64,000 nucleotides of DNA, from the NCBI GenBank assembly GCA_016841425.1, contig JAENZE010000003.1, forward strand, positions 1 to 64,000, given 5' to 3'. This DNA is from Syntrophomonas sp. Lineage in GTDB: Bacteria; Bacillota; Syntrophomonadia; Syntrophomonadales; Syntrophomonadaceae. The notes under the pieces were generated by a model. That model did no database searches. It saw nothing but the letters and a program-made list of their open reading frames with translations, and was not told where the DNA came from. Shown here piece after piece: positions 56,871 to 64,000 of the stretch. Numbering within the stretch: position 1 is the stretch's first letter; each line of letters starts with the position of its first letter. The position numbers and the translations under genes are program-made.

Positions 56871-58511
56871 CTAATAGATTTTGGCTGCTATAGGCATTCT
56901 TCTGCCCATTCCGAATGCTTTGCTGGTAACTTTTAGAGCAGGAGCCGCCTGTCTTCTCTTGTATTCGTTACGATCAATAGTCTTAACGATCCACCTGACC
57001 AATTCTGCATCAAATCCCATGGTTATCAAGTCCGGGACCGAAGCTGATTCTTCGATATAGTAATGTAAAATCTTATCCAAAATCTCGTAAGGGGGAAGGT
57101 CATCCTGATCTACCTGTCCAGGTCTTAATTCTGCTGATGGGGGCTTAATGATAATCGGGGTCGGAATAATTTCTTGGTGTTTATTAATGAAGCTGCTCAG
57201 CTCATAAACCATAGTCTTCGGAACATCTGCCAGGACACTTAGTCCGCCGCTCATATCTCCATACAGGGTACAGTAACCAAGTGCCATCTCACTTTTATTC
57301 CCGGTAGAAAGAAGCAGGTGACCAAATTTATTAGAGAAAGCCATCAAGAAATTCCCTCGTATCCGAGCCTGTAAGTTTTCTTCGGTAGTATCCGGCTGCT
57401 TATCTTTAAAGCTCTCAGCCAGGGTATTAAGGTATTCGTTATAAACATCAGTGATAGGAATGACCTTGAACTCCATACCCAGATTCTGCGCCAGCAGTCG
57501 AGAATCTTCTACGCTTCCGCGGGAAGAATGAGCAGCCGGCATAGAGATTCCCAGGACATTATGGGATCCGATTGCAGCACAGGCCAGGCAAGCTGTTAAG
57601 GCCGAGTCTATTCCACCGGAAAGTCCCAGTACTGCTTTATTGAATCCGCATTTACTTATATAATCCCTGAGTCCCAATACCAGGGCCTGGTACACGGATT
57701 CAATTTCGTCCACAGGGCTGTAAGAAGCCGAACCCGCCTGTTGGGTATTGATAGTTGCTGTATGCTCCTGGAAAGCAGGAAAGATGCAGACCGGTTCACC
57801 ACTGGAATCCAAACAGATACTGCGCCCATCAAAAACGAGCTCATCATTGCCGCCTACCTGGTTAAGATAAATGAACATTTTCTTATGTCTCTTGGCATGA
57901 CTACTGATTAAACGGTAGCGAATATCTTCTTTGCCGGCATGGAAAGGAGAAGCGGAAATATTTATAAATAGAGAAGCCCCTTTTTCGGCCAGGATTTGGA
58001 TTGGGTCGCAGGGGTACATCCGCTTTTCGGGCCATAAGGAAGGGTCATTCCAGGCATCTTCACAGATGCTTATCCCCAGGAGTTCATCTTTGAAAGGCAC
58101 CGGTTCAATATTTATTCCTGGGTCGAAATAGCGGGCTTCATCGAAAACATCATAGCTGGGCAGCAGGGATTTGTGCCGGGCAGCAATTATTTGACCCTGC
58201 TGAATCAGCAGGGCGGAATTGAACAACCCCTTGCCCGGCAGGTCTCCTGGATATGGAGTGCCAAGTAAGATTCCCATTTGCTCGAATTCTTGCGAATATT
58301 CTTTTATTCTTTCTATACCCAGGATAATGCGTTCAATAAACCAGGATTTACTCAGCAGATCCTGAGGGGGATATCCAGTAAGGTACAGCTCGGGCAGGAC
58401 CAGCAGATCAGTTTGGTCCCTTGTCCCCATATGCATAACGGTTTGAAGGTTTTTAAGATTACTCTCTATGTCTCCTACGATAGGATTCAATTGAGCTATA
58501 GTAATTTTCAT
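56871..58511 (-). CDS. nadE: glutamine-dependent NAD+ synthetase
   Basis: Last step of NAD synthesis, amidating deamido-NAD with glutamine-derived ammonia. 546 residues: an N-terminal nitrilase-like glutaminase with Glu in LPELYLTGYPPQDLL, Lys in RHKSLLPSYDVFDEARYFDPG-type segment and the Cys in ISICEDAWND; then an ATP-pyrophosphatase synthetase domain with LGLSGGIDSALTACLAC and LLSTGNKSEMALGYCTLYGD. Monocistronic on the minus strand. It consumes glutamine, so it suits the nitrogen neighbourhood. Bases 56722-56870 downstream show no clear terminator. Confidence 0.95.
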   Translation of the reverse strand: MKITIAQLNPIVGDIESNLKNLQTVMHMGTRDQTDLLVLPELYLTGYPPQDLLSKSWFIERIILGIERIKEYSQEFEQMGILLGTPYPGDLPGKGLFNSALLIQQGQIIAARHKSLLPSYDVFDEARYFDPGINIEPVPFKDELLGISICEDAWNDPSLWPEKRMYPCDPIQILAEKGASLFINISASPFHAGKEDIRYRLISSHAKRHKKMFIYLNQVGGNDELVFDGRSICLDSSGEPVCIFPAFQEHTATINTQQAGSASYSPVDEIESVYQALVLGLRDYISKCGFNKAVLGLSGGIDSALTACLACAAIGSHNVLGISMPAAHSSRGSVEDSRLLAQNLGMEFKVIPITDVYNEYLNTLAESFKDKQPDTTEENLQARIRGNFLMAFSNKFGHLLLSTGNKSEMALGYCTLYGDMSGGLSVLADVPKTMVYELSSFINKHQEIIPTPIIIKPPSAELRPGQVDQDDLPPYEILDKILHYYIEESASVPDLITMGFDAELVRWIVKTIDRNEYKRRQAAPALKVTSKAFGMGRRMPIAAKIY

Positions 58512-58740
58512 GTTTTCAGTCCTTTCGTGGTCGGGGTAAAACCTGCTTTTATTATTATCTTTTATTTCCCCTAATAAAACCCTTATCCTTTACCAGGTGC
58601 TTTAAAGAACCAGCAAAATGTACTAATATAGTCCCTGAAAGTAAATAAATTGCTTGAAGTGTGCATTCCAAATATGTGACAATATAAGAAAAAAATCAAC
58701 CAGCTGTGGTTAAGTATACAATATTCCTGTTTAATAACAG

Positions 58741-58769
58741 TTGCCAAGATAAGCAACAGCATATACAAT
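58741..58769 (+). promoter_or_regulatory. promoter of the ANTAR-glnA-glutamate synthase operon
   Basis: TTGCCA (58741-58746), exactly 17 bases, TACAAT (58764-58769). Transcription would start near 58777, about 40 bases before the hexaloop. The upstream 58512-58740 shows nothing else; nadE reads away from it. Confidence 0.65.
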
Positions 58770-58815
58770 ATAGCTGGGCATGCCAAATGAATAATAAGCA
58801 AATAAGTATCATTAA

Positions 58816-58884
58816 GGACAAAGGCGTCCAAGATATGTTAAAGGCCACTGGCTGGTTTTAGGAGCATATCTTGGGCGCTTTTTT
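58816..58884 (+). promoter_or_regulatory. ANTAR-type hexaloop and terminator before the ANTAR regulator gene
   Basis: Perfect GGAC/GTCC stem closes AAAGGC (58820-58825). The terminator arms 58820-58837 and 58865-58882 pair at all 18 positions and end in a T run. The regulator gene starts about 50 bases on, so it is likely autoregulated by antitermination. Confidence 0.8.
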
Positions 58885-58933
58885 GCGCCAACCAGCTGGG
58901 GGAAATTCCTATATGTATGAATGAAGGCAGGTG

Positions 58934-59515
58934 ATGCCATTGGGAGGAAAAATATTAGTCGCCAGTTCTGCAGCTTCGGAAAGAAAACTAGTCAGTGAAA
59001 TCTTGCGTAGAGCTGGACATACGGTAAGCGCAGAAACAGCAGATATTGCTCATACCTTAAGAAGAACCCGTTCATTATTTCCAGACCTGATTATTATAGA
59101 TTATGGTCTGGATGGGGCTAGAGGCTTAAAAGCCGCTGAGATAATTGCCCAGGACCAATTAGCAGCAGTTCTGGTGCTAGTTGACAGCGATATTTTCCCC
59201 CAGGCCAGGAATTATCATTATTTGATCAGACCAGTGAATCACAGCTCCTTGGTTCCGGCCGTAGAAGCAGCCCTCTATTACTGGAGGCGCGAAAGTGAGC
59301 TGAGAGAGCAGATAAGAAAACTGGAGGATACCCTGGAGACTCGCAAGATGACCGATAAAGCTAAAGGCCTGTTGATAGATAAAATGAACATGAGCGAGCA
59401 TGAGGCTCATCGTTTTATCCAGAAGGAAGCCATGAGAAGAAGTATTACTTTAAGGCAGGTAGCGGTTGAGGTCCTTGAGAAATTAGGGCAGAGCAAGAAT
59501 AATATTAAGGAGTGA
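58934..59515 (+). CDS. ANTAR-domain RNA-binding antiterminator with degenerate receiver
   Basis: 193 residues: a receiver-like domain (GGKILVASSAASERKLVSEI; Asp56 kept in LIIIDYGLD), a coiled-coil linker (WRRESELREQIRKLEDTLET) and an ANTAR domain (MTDKAKGLLIDKMNMSEHEA then RFIQKEAMRRSITLRQVA). The acidic pair that binds Mg2+ in receivers is SS (residues 11-12), and the switch lysine appears as Arg in LIRPVN, so normal phosphorylation is doubtful. ANTAR proteins hold hexaloop hairpins to prevent termination; six candidate targets lie in this window, including its own leader. The start is ATG 58934, GTG 58931 or TTG 58940. Five bases before glnA. Confidence 0.88.
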   Translation: MPLGGKILVASSAASERKLVSEILRRAGHTVSAETADIAHTLRRTRSLFPDLIIIDYGLDGARGLKAAEIIAQDQLAAVLVLVDSDIFPQARNYHYLIRPVNHSSLVPAVEAALYYWRRESELREQIRKLEDTLETRKMTDKAKGLLIDKMNMSEHEAHRFIQKEAMRRSITLRQVAVEVLEKLGQSKNNIKE

Positions 59516-59520
59516 TTTAA

Positions 59521-60867
59521 ATGAGTTTCAACATTCCAAAAGAAAAGAAGATCGAAGTAATGGAAAAGGTTAAAGCCCACGGAGTTCGTTTTATCAGGAT
59601 GCAGTTTACTGATATAGCTGGCATACTCAAGAATATCGCCATTCCCGCATCGCAATTAGAAAAAGCATTGGATGGGGATTTAATGTTTGATGGCTCTTCC
59701 ATCAACTGGTTCGCCAATATCGAAGAATCAGATATGTTCCTAATTCCGGACCCGGATACCTTTGCCATTTTCCCCTGGAGACCTTCTAATGGTGCAGTAG
59801 CGAGAATGATATGCGATGTATATACTCCGGATATGGAACCCTTTGTAGGTGACCCGCGTATGAATCTTAAACGTGTAGTTAAAGAAGCCGAAGACATGGG
59901 GTATTTCATGAATGCTGGCCCAGAATGCGAATTCTTCCTGTTCCTGGTTGATGATCAGGGTAAACCCATACTGGCTACTCAAGATGACGCAGCCTATTTT
60001 GATATAGCTCCCATAGACCTGGGTGAAGACGCTCGCCGGGACATGGTATGCACCCTGGAAGATATTGGATTTGAAATTGAAGCATCTCATCATGAGGTAG
60101 CACCCGGCCAGCACGAGATAGACTTTAAATATGGCCCGGCCGTCAAAGTGGCTGATGACATCCAGACCTTTAAACTGGTGGTAAAATCCCTGGCTGAACG
60201 GCATGGACTGCATGCTACCTTTATGGCTAAACCGATTGCCGGCATCAACGGTTCAGGCATGCATACTCACCAGTCCCTGAGCACTCTGGATGGGGTGAAT
60301 GTATTTTATGATCCCAACAGTCCCAATGGTTTAAGTGATTTAGCCCGCTGGTATATGGGCGGCATTATGGCCCATGCCCGGGGACTGACCGCAGTAACCA
60401 ACTCTAGCATTAACTCCTACAAACGTTTGGTTCCTGGTTATGAAGCACCGGTTTATGTAGCCTGGTCCGAAAAGAACCGGTCCTGTCTGGTAAGAGTCCC
60501 GGCTAAAAGAGGTGCTTCCACCCGTATTGAAGTACGTCACCCGGACCCGATGTGCAATCCTTATATGGCTATGGCAGTAATGCTGGCCGCTGGACTGGAT
60601 GGAATTAAGAATAAAATTGAACCACCCGCAGCGATAGACAAAAATATTTATCATATGACTAAAGAAGAACGAGATGAATTGTTAATACCAAGTCTGCCGG
60701 GTTCTTTGGAAGAAGCGATAGAGGAACTTAAAAAAGACGAAGTAATTAAAGCTGCTTTAGGACCTCATATTTTACCGAAATTTATCGCCGCTAAAGAGGC
60801 AGAATGTGATTCCTATAGACTGGCAGTAACACCCTGGGAGATTCGAGAATATCTCAGCCGTTACTAG
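59521..60867 (+). CDS. glnA: glutamine synthetase type I
   Basis: Makes glutamine from glutamate and ammonium with ATP. 448 residues: [20 protein letters not shown], the substrate segment [24 protein letters not shown], the ammonium/metal region [10 protein letters not shown] and [25 protein letters not shown]. The region [20 protein letters not shown] lacks the adenylylation tyrosine loop of proteobacterial enzymes, so it is the GSI-alpha form. AAGGAGTG precedes the ATG. It is cotranscribed with the ANTAR regulator and the glutamate synthase genes. Confidence 0.97.
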   Translation: MSFNIPKEKKIEVMEKVKAHGVRFIRMQFTDIAGILKNIAIPASQLEKALDGDLMFDGSSINWFANIEESDMFLIPDPDTFAIFPWRPSNGAVARMICDVYTPDMEPFVGDPRMNLKRVVKEAEDMGYFMNAGPECEFFLFLVDDQGKPILATQDDAAYFDIAPIDLGEDARRDMVCTLEDIGFEIEASHHEVAPGQHEIDFKYGPAVKVADDIQTFKLVVKSLAERHGLHATFMAKPIAGINGSGMHTHQSLSTLDGVNVFYDPNSPNGLSDLARWYMGGIMAHARGLTAVTNSSINSYKRLVPGYEAPVYVAWSEKNRSCLVRVPAKRGASTRIEVRHPDPMCNPYMAMAVMLAAGLDGIKNKIEPPAAIDKNIYHMTKEERDELLIPSLPGSLEEAIEELKKDEVIKAALGPHILPKFIAAKEAECDSYRLAVTPWEIREYLSRY

Positions 60868-60889
60868 AATCTGGAGAGGAGTGGAACAG

Positions 60890-62008
60890 GTGAAGTTAAG
60901 AGAGGGAGAAGTGAGAATACCAAGCGGATGCGCCATAGCGGGTATTTTAAACCGCTCTGGACAGAGGTTTAATGGTAATACAATAATTTCCTGCATCGCT
61001 AATATGCATCAGCGCTCTAACGGTCTGGGTGGTGGGTTCGCTGCCTACGGGATTTATCCCGAGTATGCAGAACAGTACGCACTGCACATATATTATGACC
61101 ATGAAAAGGCCAGAGAAGAGTGTGAGTATTACTTGAACCACAACTTCAATATAGCTTTACAGGGGCCTGTTCCGCTGCGCAGACAAGCTAAGATAAATAA
61201 TGCTCCTATAATATGGCGTTATTTTGCTCTGCCTAAAGAAGGACGTCTCTTCCAGGAGGAAATTGATATAGAGGAATTTGTATTCCGTTCAGTTATGTAT
61301 ATCAATTCGTCCATATCTGGAGCCTACGTCGCATCCAGCGGACAGAACATGGCAGCATTTAAAGGTGTAGGCTACCCCGAAGACATTGGAGAATTCTTCC
61401 GGCTGGATGATTATTCAGCATATATGTGGACTGCTCACGGCCGTTTTCCCACCAACACGCCAGGTTGGTGGGGAGGTGCTCATCCTTTCACATTATTGAA
61501 TTGGTCGGTAGTTCATAATGGAGAAATATCATCTTACAGTACCAATCGAAGATTTTTAGAGATGTATGGTTATACCTGCTCACTGCAGACCGACACCGAA
61601 GTTATTACCTATGCGGTGGATATGCTTATGCGCCGACATGGATTGAGTATGGAAGATACCGTCAACGTTATCTCAGCCCCGCTGTGGGAAGACATCTCCG
61701 ACGATAATCAGGCTCGCTTGAGGAGAGTATATTCGAGTCTCCTGCTGAACGGTCCCTTTTCAATAATAGTAGCTACCGGTAATGGTCTGATGGCCATCAA
61801 CGACCGGATAAAACTCCGGCCTCTGGTAGCAGCGGAGAAGGGCGACTGCCTGTATGTTAGCAGTGAAGAAGGAGCTATCAAGGTGGTGGAACCATCACCT
61901 GATAGGATCTGGTCTCCGGGTGGGGGAGAACCAGTTGTTGGATTGTTATATGGCAAAGAAAAACTAATCGAACCAGAACCTAAAATTATATGCGCCCAAT
62001 CGGCCTGA
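60890..62008 (+). CDS. glutamate synthase, class II glutamine amidotransferase subunit (GlxB-like)
   Basis: Stand-alone glutaminase domain of a split glutamate synthase, related to the GlxB/archaeal-type subunit. 372 residues. The nucleophile is the cysteine in RIPSGCAIAG (residue 14), so either a propeptide is removed or the chain works with an internal Cys. Other Ntn features are MHQRSNGLGGGFAAYG, TAHGRFPTNTPGWWGGAHPF and NWSVVHNGEISSY. GAGAGGAG fits GTG 60890 rather than 60881. It feeds ammonia to the FMN subunit downstream. Confidence 0.9.
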   Translation: MKLREGEVRIPSGCAIAGILNRSGQRFNGNTIISCIANMHQRSNGLGGGFAAYGIYPEYAEQYALHIYYDHEKAREECEYYLNHNFNIALQGPVPLRRQAKINNAPIIWRYFALPKEGRLFQEEIDIEEFVFRSVMYINSSISGAYVASSGQNMAAFKGVGYPEDIGEFFRLDDYSAYMWTAHGRFPTNTPGWWGGAHPFTLLNWSVVHNGEISSYSTNRRFLEMYGYTCSLQTDTEVITYAVDMLMRRHGLSMEDTVNVISAPLWEDISDDNQARLRRVYSSLLLNGPFSIIVATGNGLMAINDRIKLRPLVAAEKGDCLYVSSEEGAIKVVEPSPDRIWSPGGGEPVVGLLYGKEKLIEPEPKIICAQSA

Positions 62009-62022
62009 AGGGGGGAAGATGC

Positions 62023-63519
62023 ATGGGTGCTCCATTAAATACCGGATTTCAAATGAGTACACCCGTATTTAAAGTTGATCGGGATCCGGACAGATGCATT
62101 CAGTGTGGGGTTTGTATTAACCAATGTGCCAATGAAGTACACCATATGGATAATGATGGCTGGATGTGGATTGAAGACGAAAAGTGTGTAGCCTGCCAGC
62201 GCTGTGCAGTCCTCTGTCCTACTCGGGCTATCAGCATAACAGACTTCCCGGTAATTTATCGGGAAAACAGTCACTGGGGATCAGCTAGTATACGAGAAAT
62301 ATATCGGCAGGCAGAGAGCGGCGGGGTACTATTAACCGGGATGGGAAATCCCCGGCCTTACAAGAGTTATTTTGACCACCTGCTGCTCAACGCCAGTCAG
62401 GTTACCAATCCTTCCATAGACCCCCTGAGGGAGCCGATGGAATTGACAACTTATCTGGGCAATAAGGGCAGCTTGATAACCGAGACAGAAAAACCCTTTC
62501 TCAAATTAAAAGTACCGATCATGTTCTCGGCCATGTCTTTTGGATCGGTCAGTTTGAATGTGCAAAAATCCTTATCGGCAGCGGCTCGAGATATGGGTAC
62601 ATTTTGGAATACTGGCGAAGGGGGATTGCACCCGGATTTGAAAGAGTTTGGTTCCTGTGCCGTGGTGCAGGTAGCCTCAGGAAGGTTTGGAGTACATCCT
62701 GGATACTTGGAGAACTCGGCGGCTATTGAAATAAAAATCGGTCAGGGAGCAAAACCAGGAATAGGCGGACATTTGCCTGGGGAAAAAGTTAGTGAAGAAG
62801 TATCACTGACCCGGATGATTCCAGCCTGGTCTGATGCTATATCTCCAGCCCCTCATCACGATATCTATTCTATTGAAGACCTGGATCAGCTCATTGAGAC
62901 CCTTAAGGTAGCTACCGGATACCGCAAGCCTGTCGCCGTAAAAGTAGCGGCAGTGCATAATATTGGAGCTATCGCTTCTGGGATAGTAAGAGCGGGAGCA
63001 GATATAGTGGCCATTGATGGGTTTCGGGGTTCAACCGGAGCTGCTCCCATGAGAATCAGGGACAACGTTGGAATACCCATAGAAATCGCCCTGGCTCAGG
63101 TGGATAGCCGGCTTAGAGATGAAGGTATCCGCCAACAGGCCTCCCTGGTAGCAGCCGGGGGAATCAGGAGCAGTGCTGATGTTGTTAAAGCGATAGCCCT
63201 GGGAGCTGATGCAGTCTACATCGCCTCGGCAGCTCTGGTGGCACTGGGATGTCATATGTGTCAGATGTGTTTTACGGGTAAGTGCAACTGGGGTTTGGCT
63301 ACTACTAACCCTGGATTAAGCAAGAGATTAAACCCGGAACTCGGTATCCAGAGAGCCAAAAACCTGCTGGCCGCCTGGGGACATGAAATACAGGAAATGA
63401 TGGGCGGCATGGGTATCAACGCTATCGACAGTCTGCGGGGCAACCGGTTGATGCTGCGGGGCATAGGTCTGAATCCGCAGGAACTGGATCTGCTCGGGAT
63501 CAAGTCGGTGGGGGATTAG
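62023..63519 (+). CDS. glutamate synthase, FMN subunit with N-terminal ferredoxin domain
   Basis: Central synthase domain of split glutamate synthase, binding 2-oxoglutarate and FMN. 498 residues: an N-terminal 2[4Fe-4S] module (CIQCGVCINQCANEV and CVACQRCAVLCP), then the TIM barrel with MFSAMSFGSVSLNVQKSLSAA, WNTGEGGLHPD, GAKPGIGGHLPGEKV, GFRGSTGAAP and the cluster site CHMCQMCFTGKC. AGGGGGGA fits ATG 62023. The GXGXG (GlxC-like) domain is not in it and may be encoded beyond the edge. Confidence 0.94.
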   Translation: MGAPLNTGFQMSTPVFKVDRDPDRCIQCGVCINQCANEVHHMDNDGWMWIEDEKCVACQRCAVLCPTRAISITDFPVIYRENSHWGSASIREIYRQAESGGVLLTGMGNPRPYKSYFDHLLLNASQVTNPSIDPLREPMELTTYLGNKGSLITETEKPFLKLKVPIMFSAMSFGSVSLNVQKSLSAAARDMGTFWNTGEGGLHPDLKEFGSCAVVQVASGRFGVHPGYLENSAAIEIKIGQGAKPGIGGHLPGEKVSEEVSLTRMIPAWSDAISPAPHHDIYSIEDLDQLIETLKVATGYRKPVAVKVAAVHNIGAIASGIVRAGADIVAIDGFRGSTGAAPMRIRDNVGIPIEIALAQVDSRLRDEGIRQQASLVAAGGIRSSADVVKAIALGADAVYIASAALVALGCHMCQMCFTGKCNWGLATTNPGLSKRLNPELGIQRAKNLLAAWGHEIQEMMGGMGINAIDSLRGNRLMLRGIGLNPQELDLLGIKSVGD

Positions 63520-63531
63520 GGGTGAATATAG

Positions 63532-63975
63532 ATGAAAGTAATATCAGTACCTGAATACTGCCTCGGATGCGGATTATGTGAAATATACTGTGCAGCCCAG
63601 CATGATGGGTATGATGGCAACGTCTTAAAGGCCTATAAAAGAGGACAGCCGACCCCCAGATCGGGATTAATAAAATTTTCACAAATATCCTGGCTCAATA
63701 CCTGTATGAACTGTGATGATGCACCCTGCTTAAATGCCTGTATAAGTGGAGCAGTTAAGCGAGACGAAGATGGAATTATCTATATCGATGAAAACCGTTG
63801 TGTCCAGTGTTATACCTGTGTCATGGTATGTCCTTATGGCCATGCACAGCCATCCAGCAAGAGCGGCAGGATTATTAAATGTGACCTGTGCCGGGACAGT
63901 GAAGGAATACCTGCATGTGTAAGCCACTGCCCCAATGCGGCATTGAAACTGGTGCAAGGGGGGGCGGAGCAATGA
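63532..63975 (+). CDS. 4Fe-4S electron-transfer subunit of glutamate synthase
   Basis: 147 residues, HycB/DmsB-like ferredoxin with four cysteine clusters: YCLGCGLCEIYCAAQH, TCMNCDDAPCLNACISGAV, RCVQCYTCVMVCPYGH and KCDLCRDSEGIPACVSHCP, enough for up to four [4Fe-4S] clusters. It lies 12 bases after the FMN subunit and overlaps the next gene by four bases, so it most likely carries electrons between a flavoprotein and the synthase. Confidence 0.9.
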   Translation: MKVISVPEYCLGCGLCEIYCAAQHDGYDGNVLKAYKRGQPTPRSGLIKFSQISWLNTCMNCDDAPCLNACISGAVKRDEDGIIYIDENRCVQCYTCVMVCPYGHAQPSSKSGRIIKCDLCRDSEGIPACVSHCPNAALKLVQGGAEQ

Positions 63976-64000
63976 AATACGTTATTATCGGAGGATGTAT
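63972..64000 (+). CDS. start of a nucleotide-binding oxidoreductase (partial)
   Basis: Only the first nine codons are in the window (MKYVIIGGC). The pattern VIIGG fits the start of a FAD or NAD(P) dinucleotide-binding fold. The ATG overlaps the stop of the ferredoxin gene. Context suggests the pyridine-nucleotide:electron-carrier flavoprotein of the glutamate synthase complex. Confidence 0.5.

Noticed and set aside
58583-58831. 82-codon minus-strand frame upstream of the ANTAR gene
   Set aside because: It overlaps the promoter and the antitermination hairpin on the other strand, with no clear Shine-Dalgarno.

Overview
The window looks like a chromosomal segment of a Gram-positive, spore-forming, low-to-mid GC anaerobe of the class Clostridia, most like Syntrophomonas or its family (Syntrophomonadaceae). 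The reasons are the sporulation genes sigH and cwlD, the Firmicutes layout of the ribosomal superoperon with ecfA1-ecfA2-ecfT-truA-rplM-rpsI after rplQ, type-Z zinc S14, very frequent TTG/GTG starts, an agr-like system, and ferredoxin-linked split glutamate synthase. The genus is an inference from memory of gene order; no search was run.

Positions 1-38500 are housekeeping: sigH, five tRNAs (Thr, Tyr, fMet, Thr, Met), tuf copy 1, rpmG-secE-nusG-rplKA, an L10 leader with rplJL, an unknown membrane-anchored protein, rpoBC, then the str (rplGB-rpsLG-fusA-tuf copy 2), S10, spc and alpha operons in unbroken order, the ECF transporter module, truA and rplM-rpsI. Departures from the usual plan are a missing map gene after adk (a KOW-domain gene with no standard start codon sits there), a four-cysteine insert in both EF-Tu copies, and several apparent ATT/ATC starts beside good Shine-Dalgarno sequences.

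Positions 38600-43600 hold cwlD, a Memo-AMMECR1 fusion with its radical SAM partner (the AmmeMemoRadiSam set), a 177-bp tandem repeat with strong inverted-repeat structure, and an ArsC/Spx-family thioredoxin-fold gene with an in-frame UGA exactly at the catalytic cysteine (probable selenocysteine), coupled to a metallo-beta-lactamase-fold gene.

Positions 43600-48900 and 58700-64000 form one nitrogen-assimilation regulon in two blocks: carA (without carB), glnK-amt, glnK-amt, then an ANTAR-domain regulator, glnA and a multi-subunit glutamate synthase that runs off the right edge. Six leader hairpins, before carA, the two glnK genes (two before the first), the first amt and the ANTAR gene itself, share a hexaloop of form AnnGnn closed by a short stem and overlapping a terminator. 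In four of the five best cases the terminator stem is 18 paired positions. This matches RNA antitermination by ANTAR proteins and suggests one regulator controls all these units and itself.

Between the two nitrogen blocks, positions 48900-53700 are an accessory, AT-rich, mostly minus-strand island with a group II intron RT remnant, small membrane proteins, secreted proteins, an AvrRpt2-like papain-fold protease, a SurA-N-like membrane protein and two decayed genes. Next to it, positions 53900-56700 encode an agr-like quorum-sensing set (separate membrane protein, GHKL kinase, AgrB, an AgrD without cysteine, LytTR regulator). nadE follows on the minus strand.
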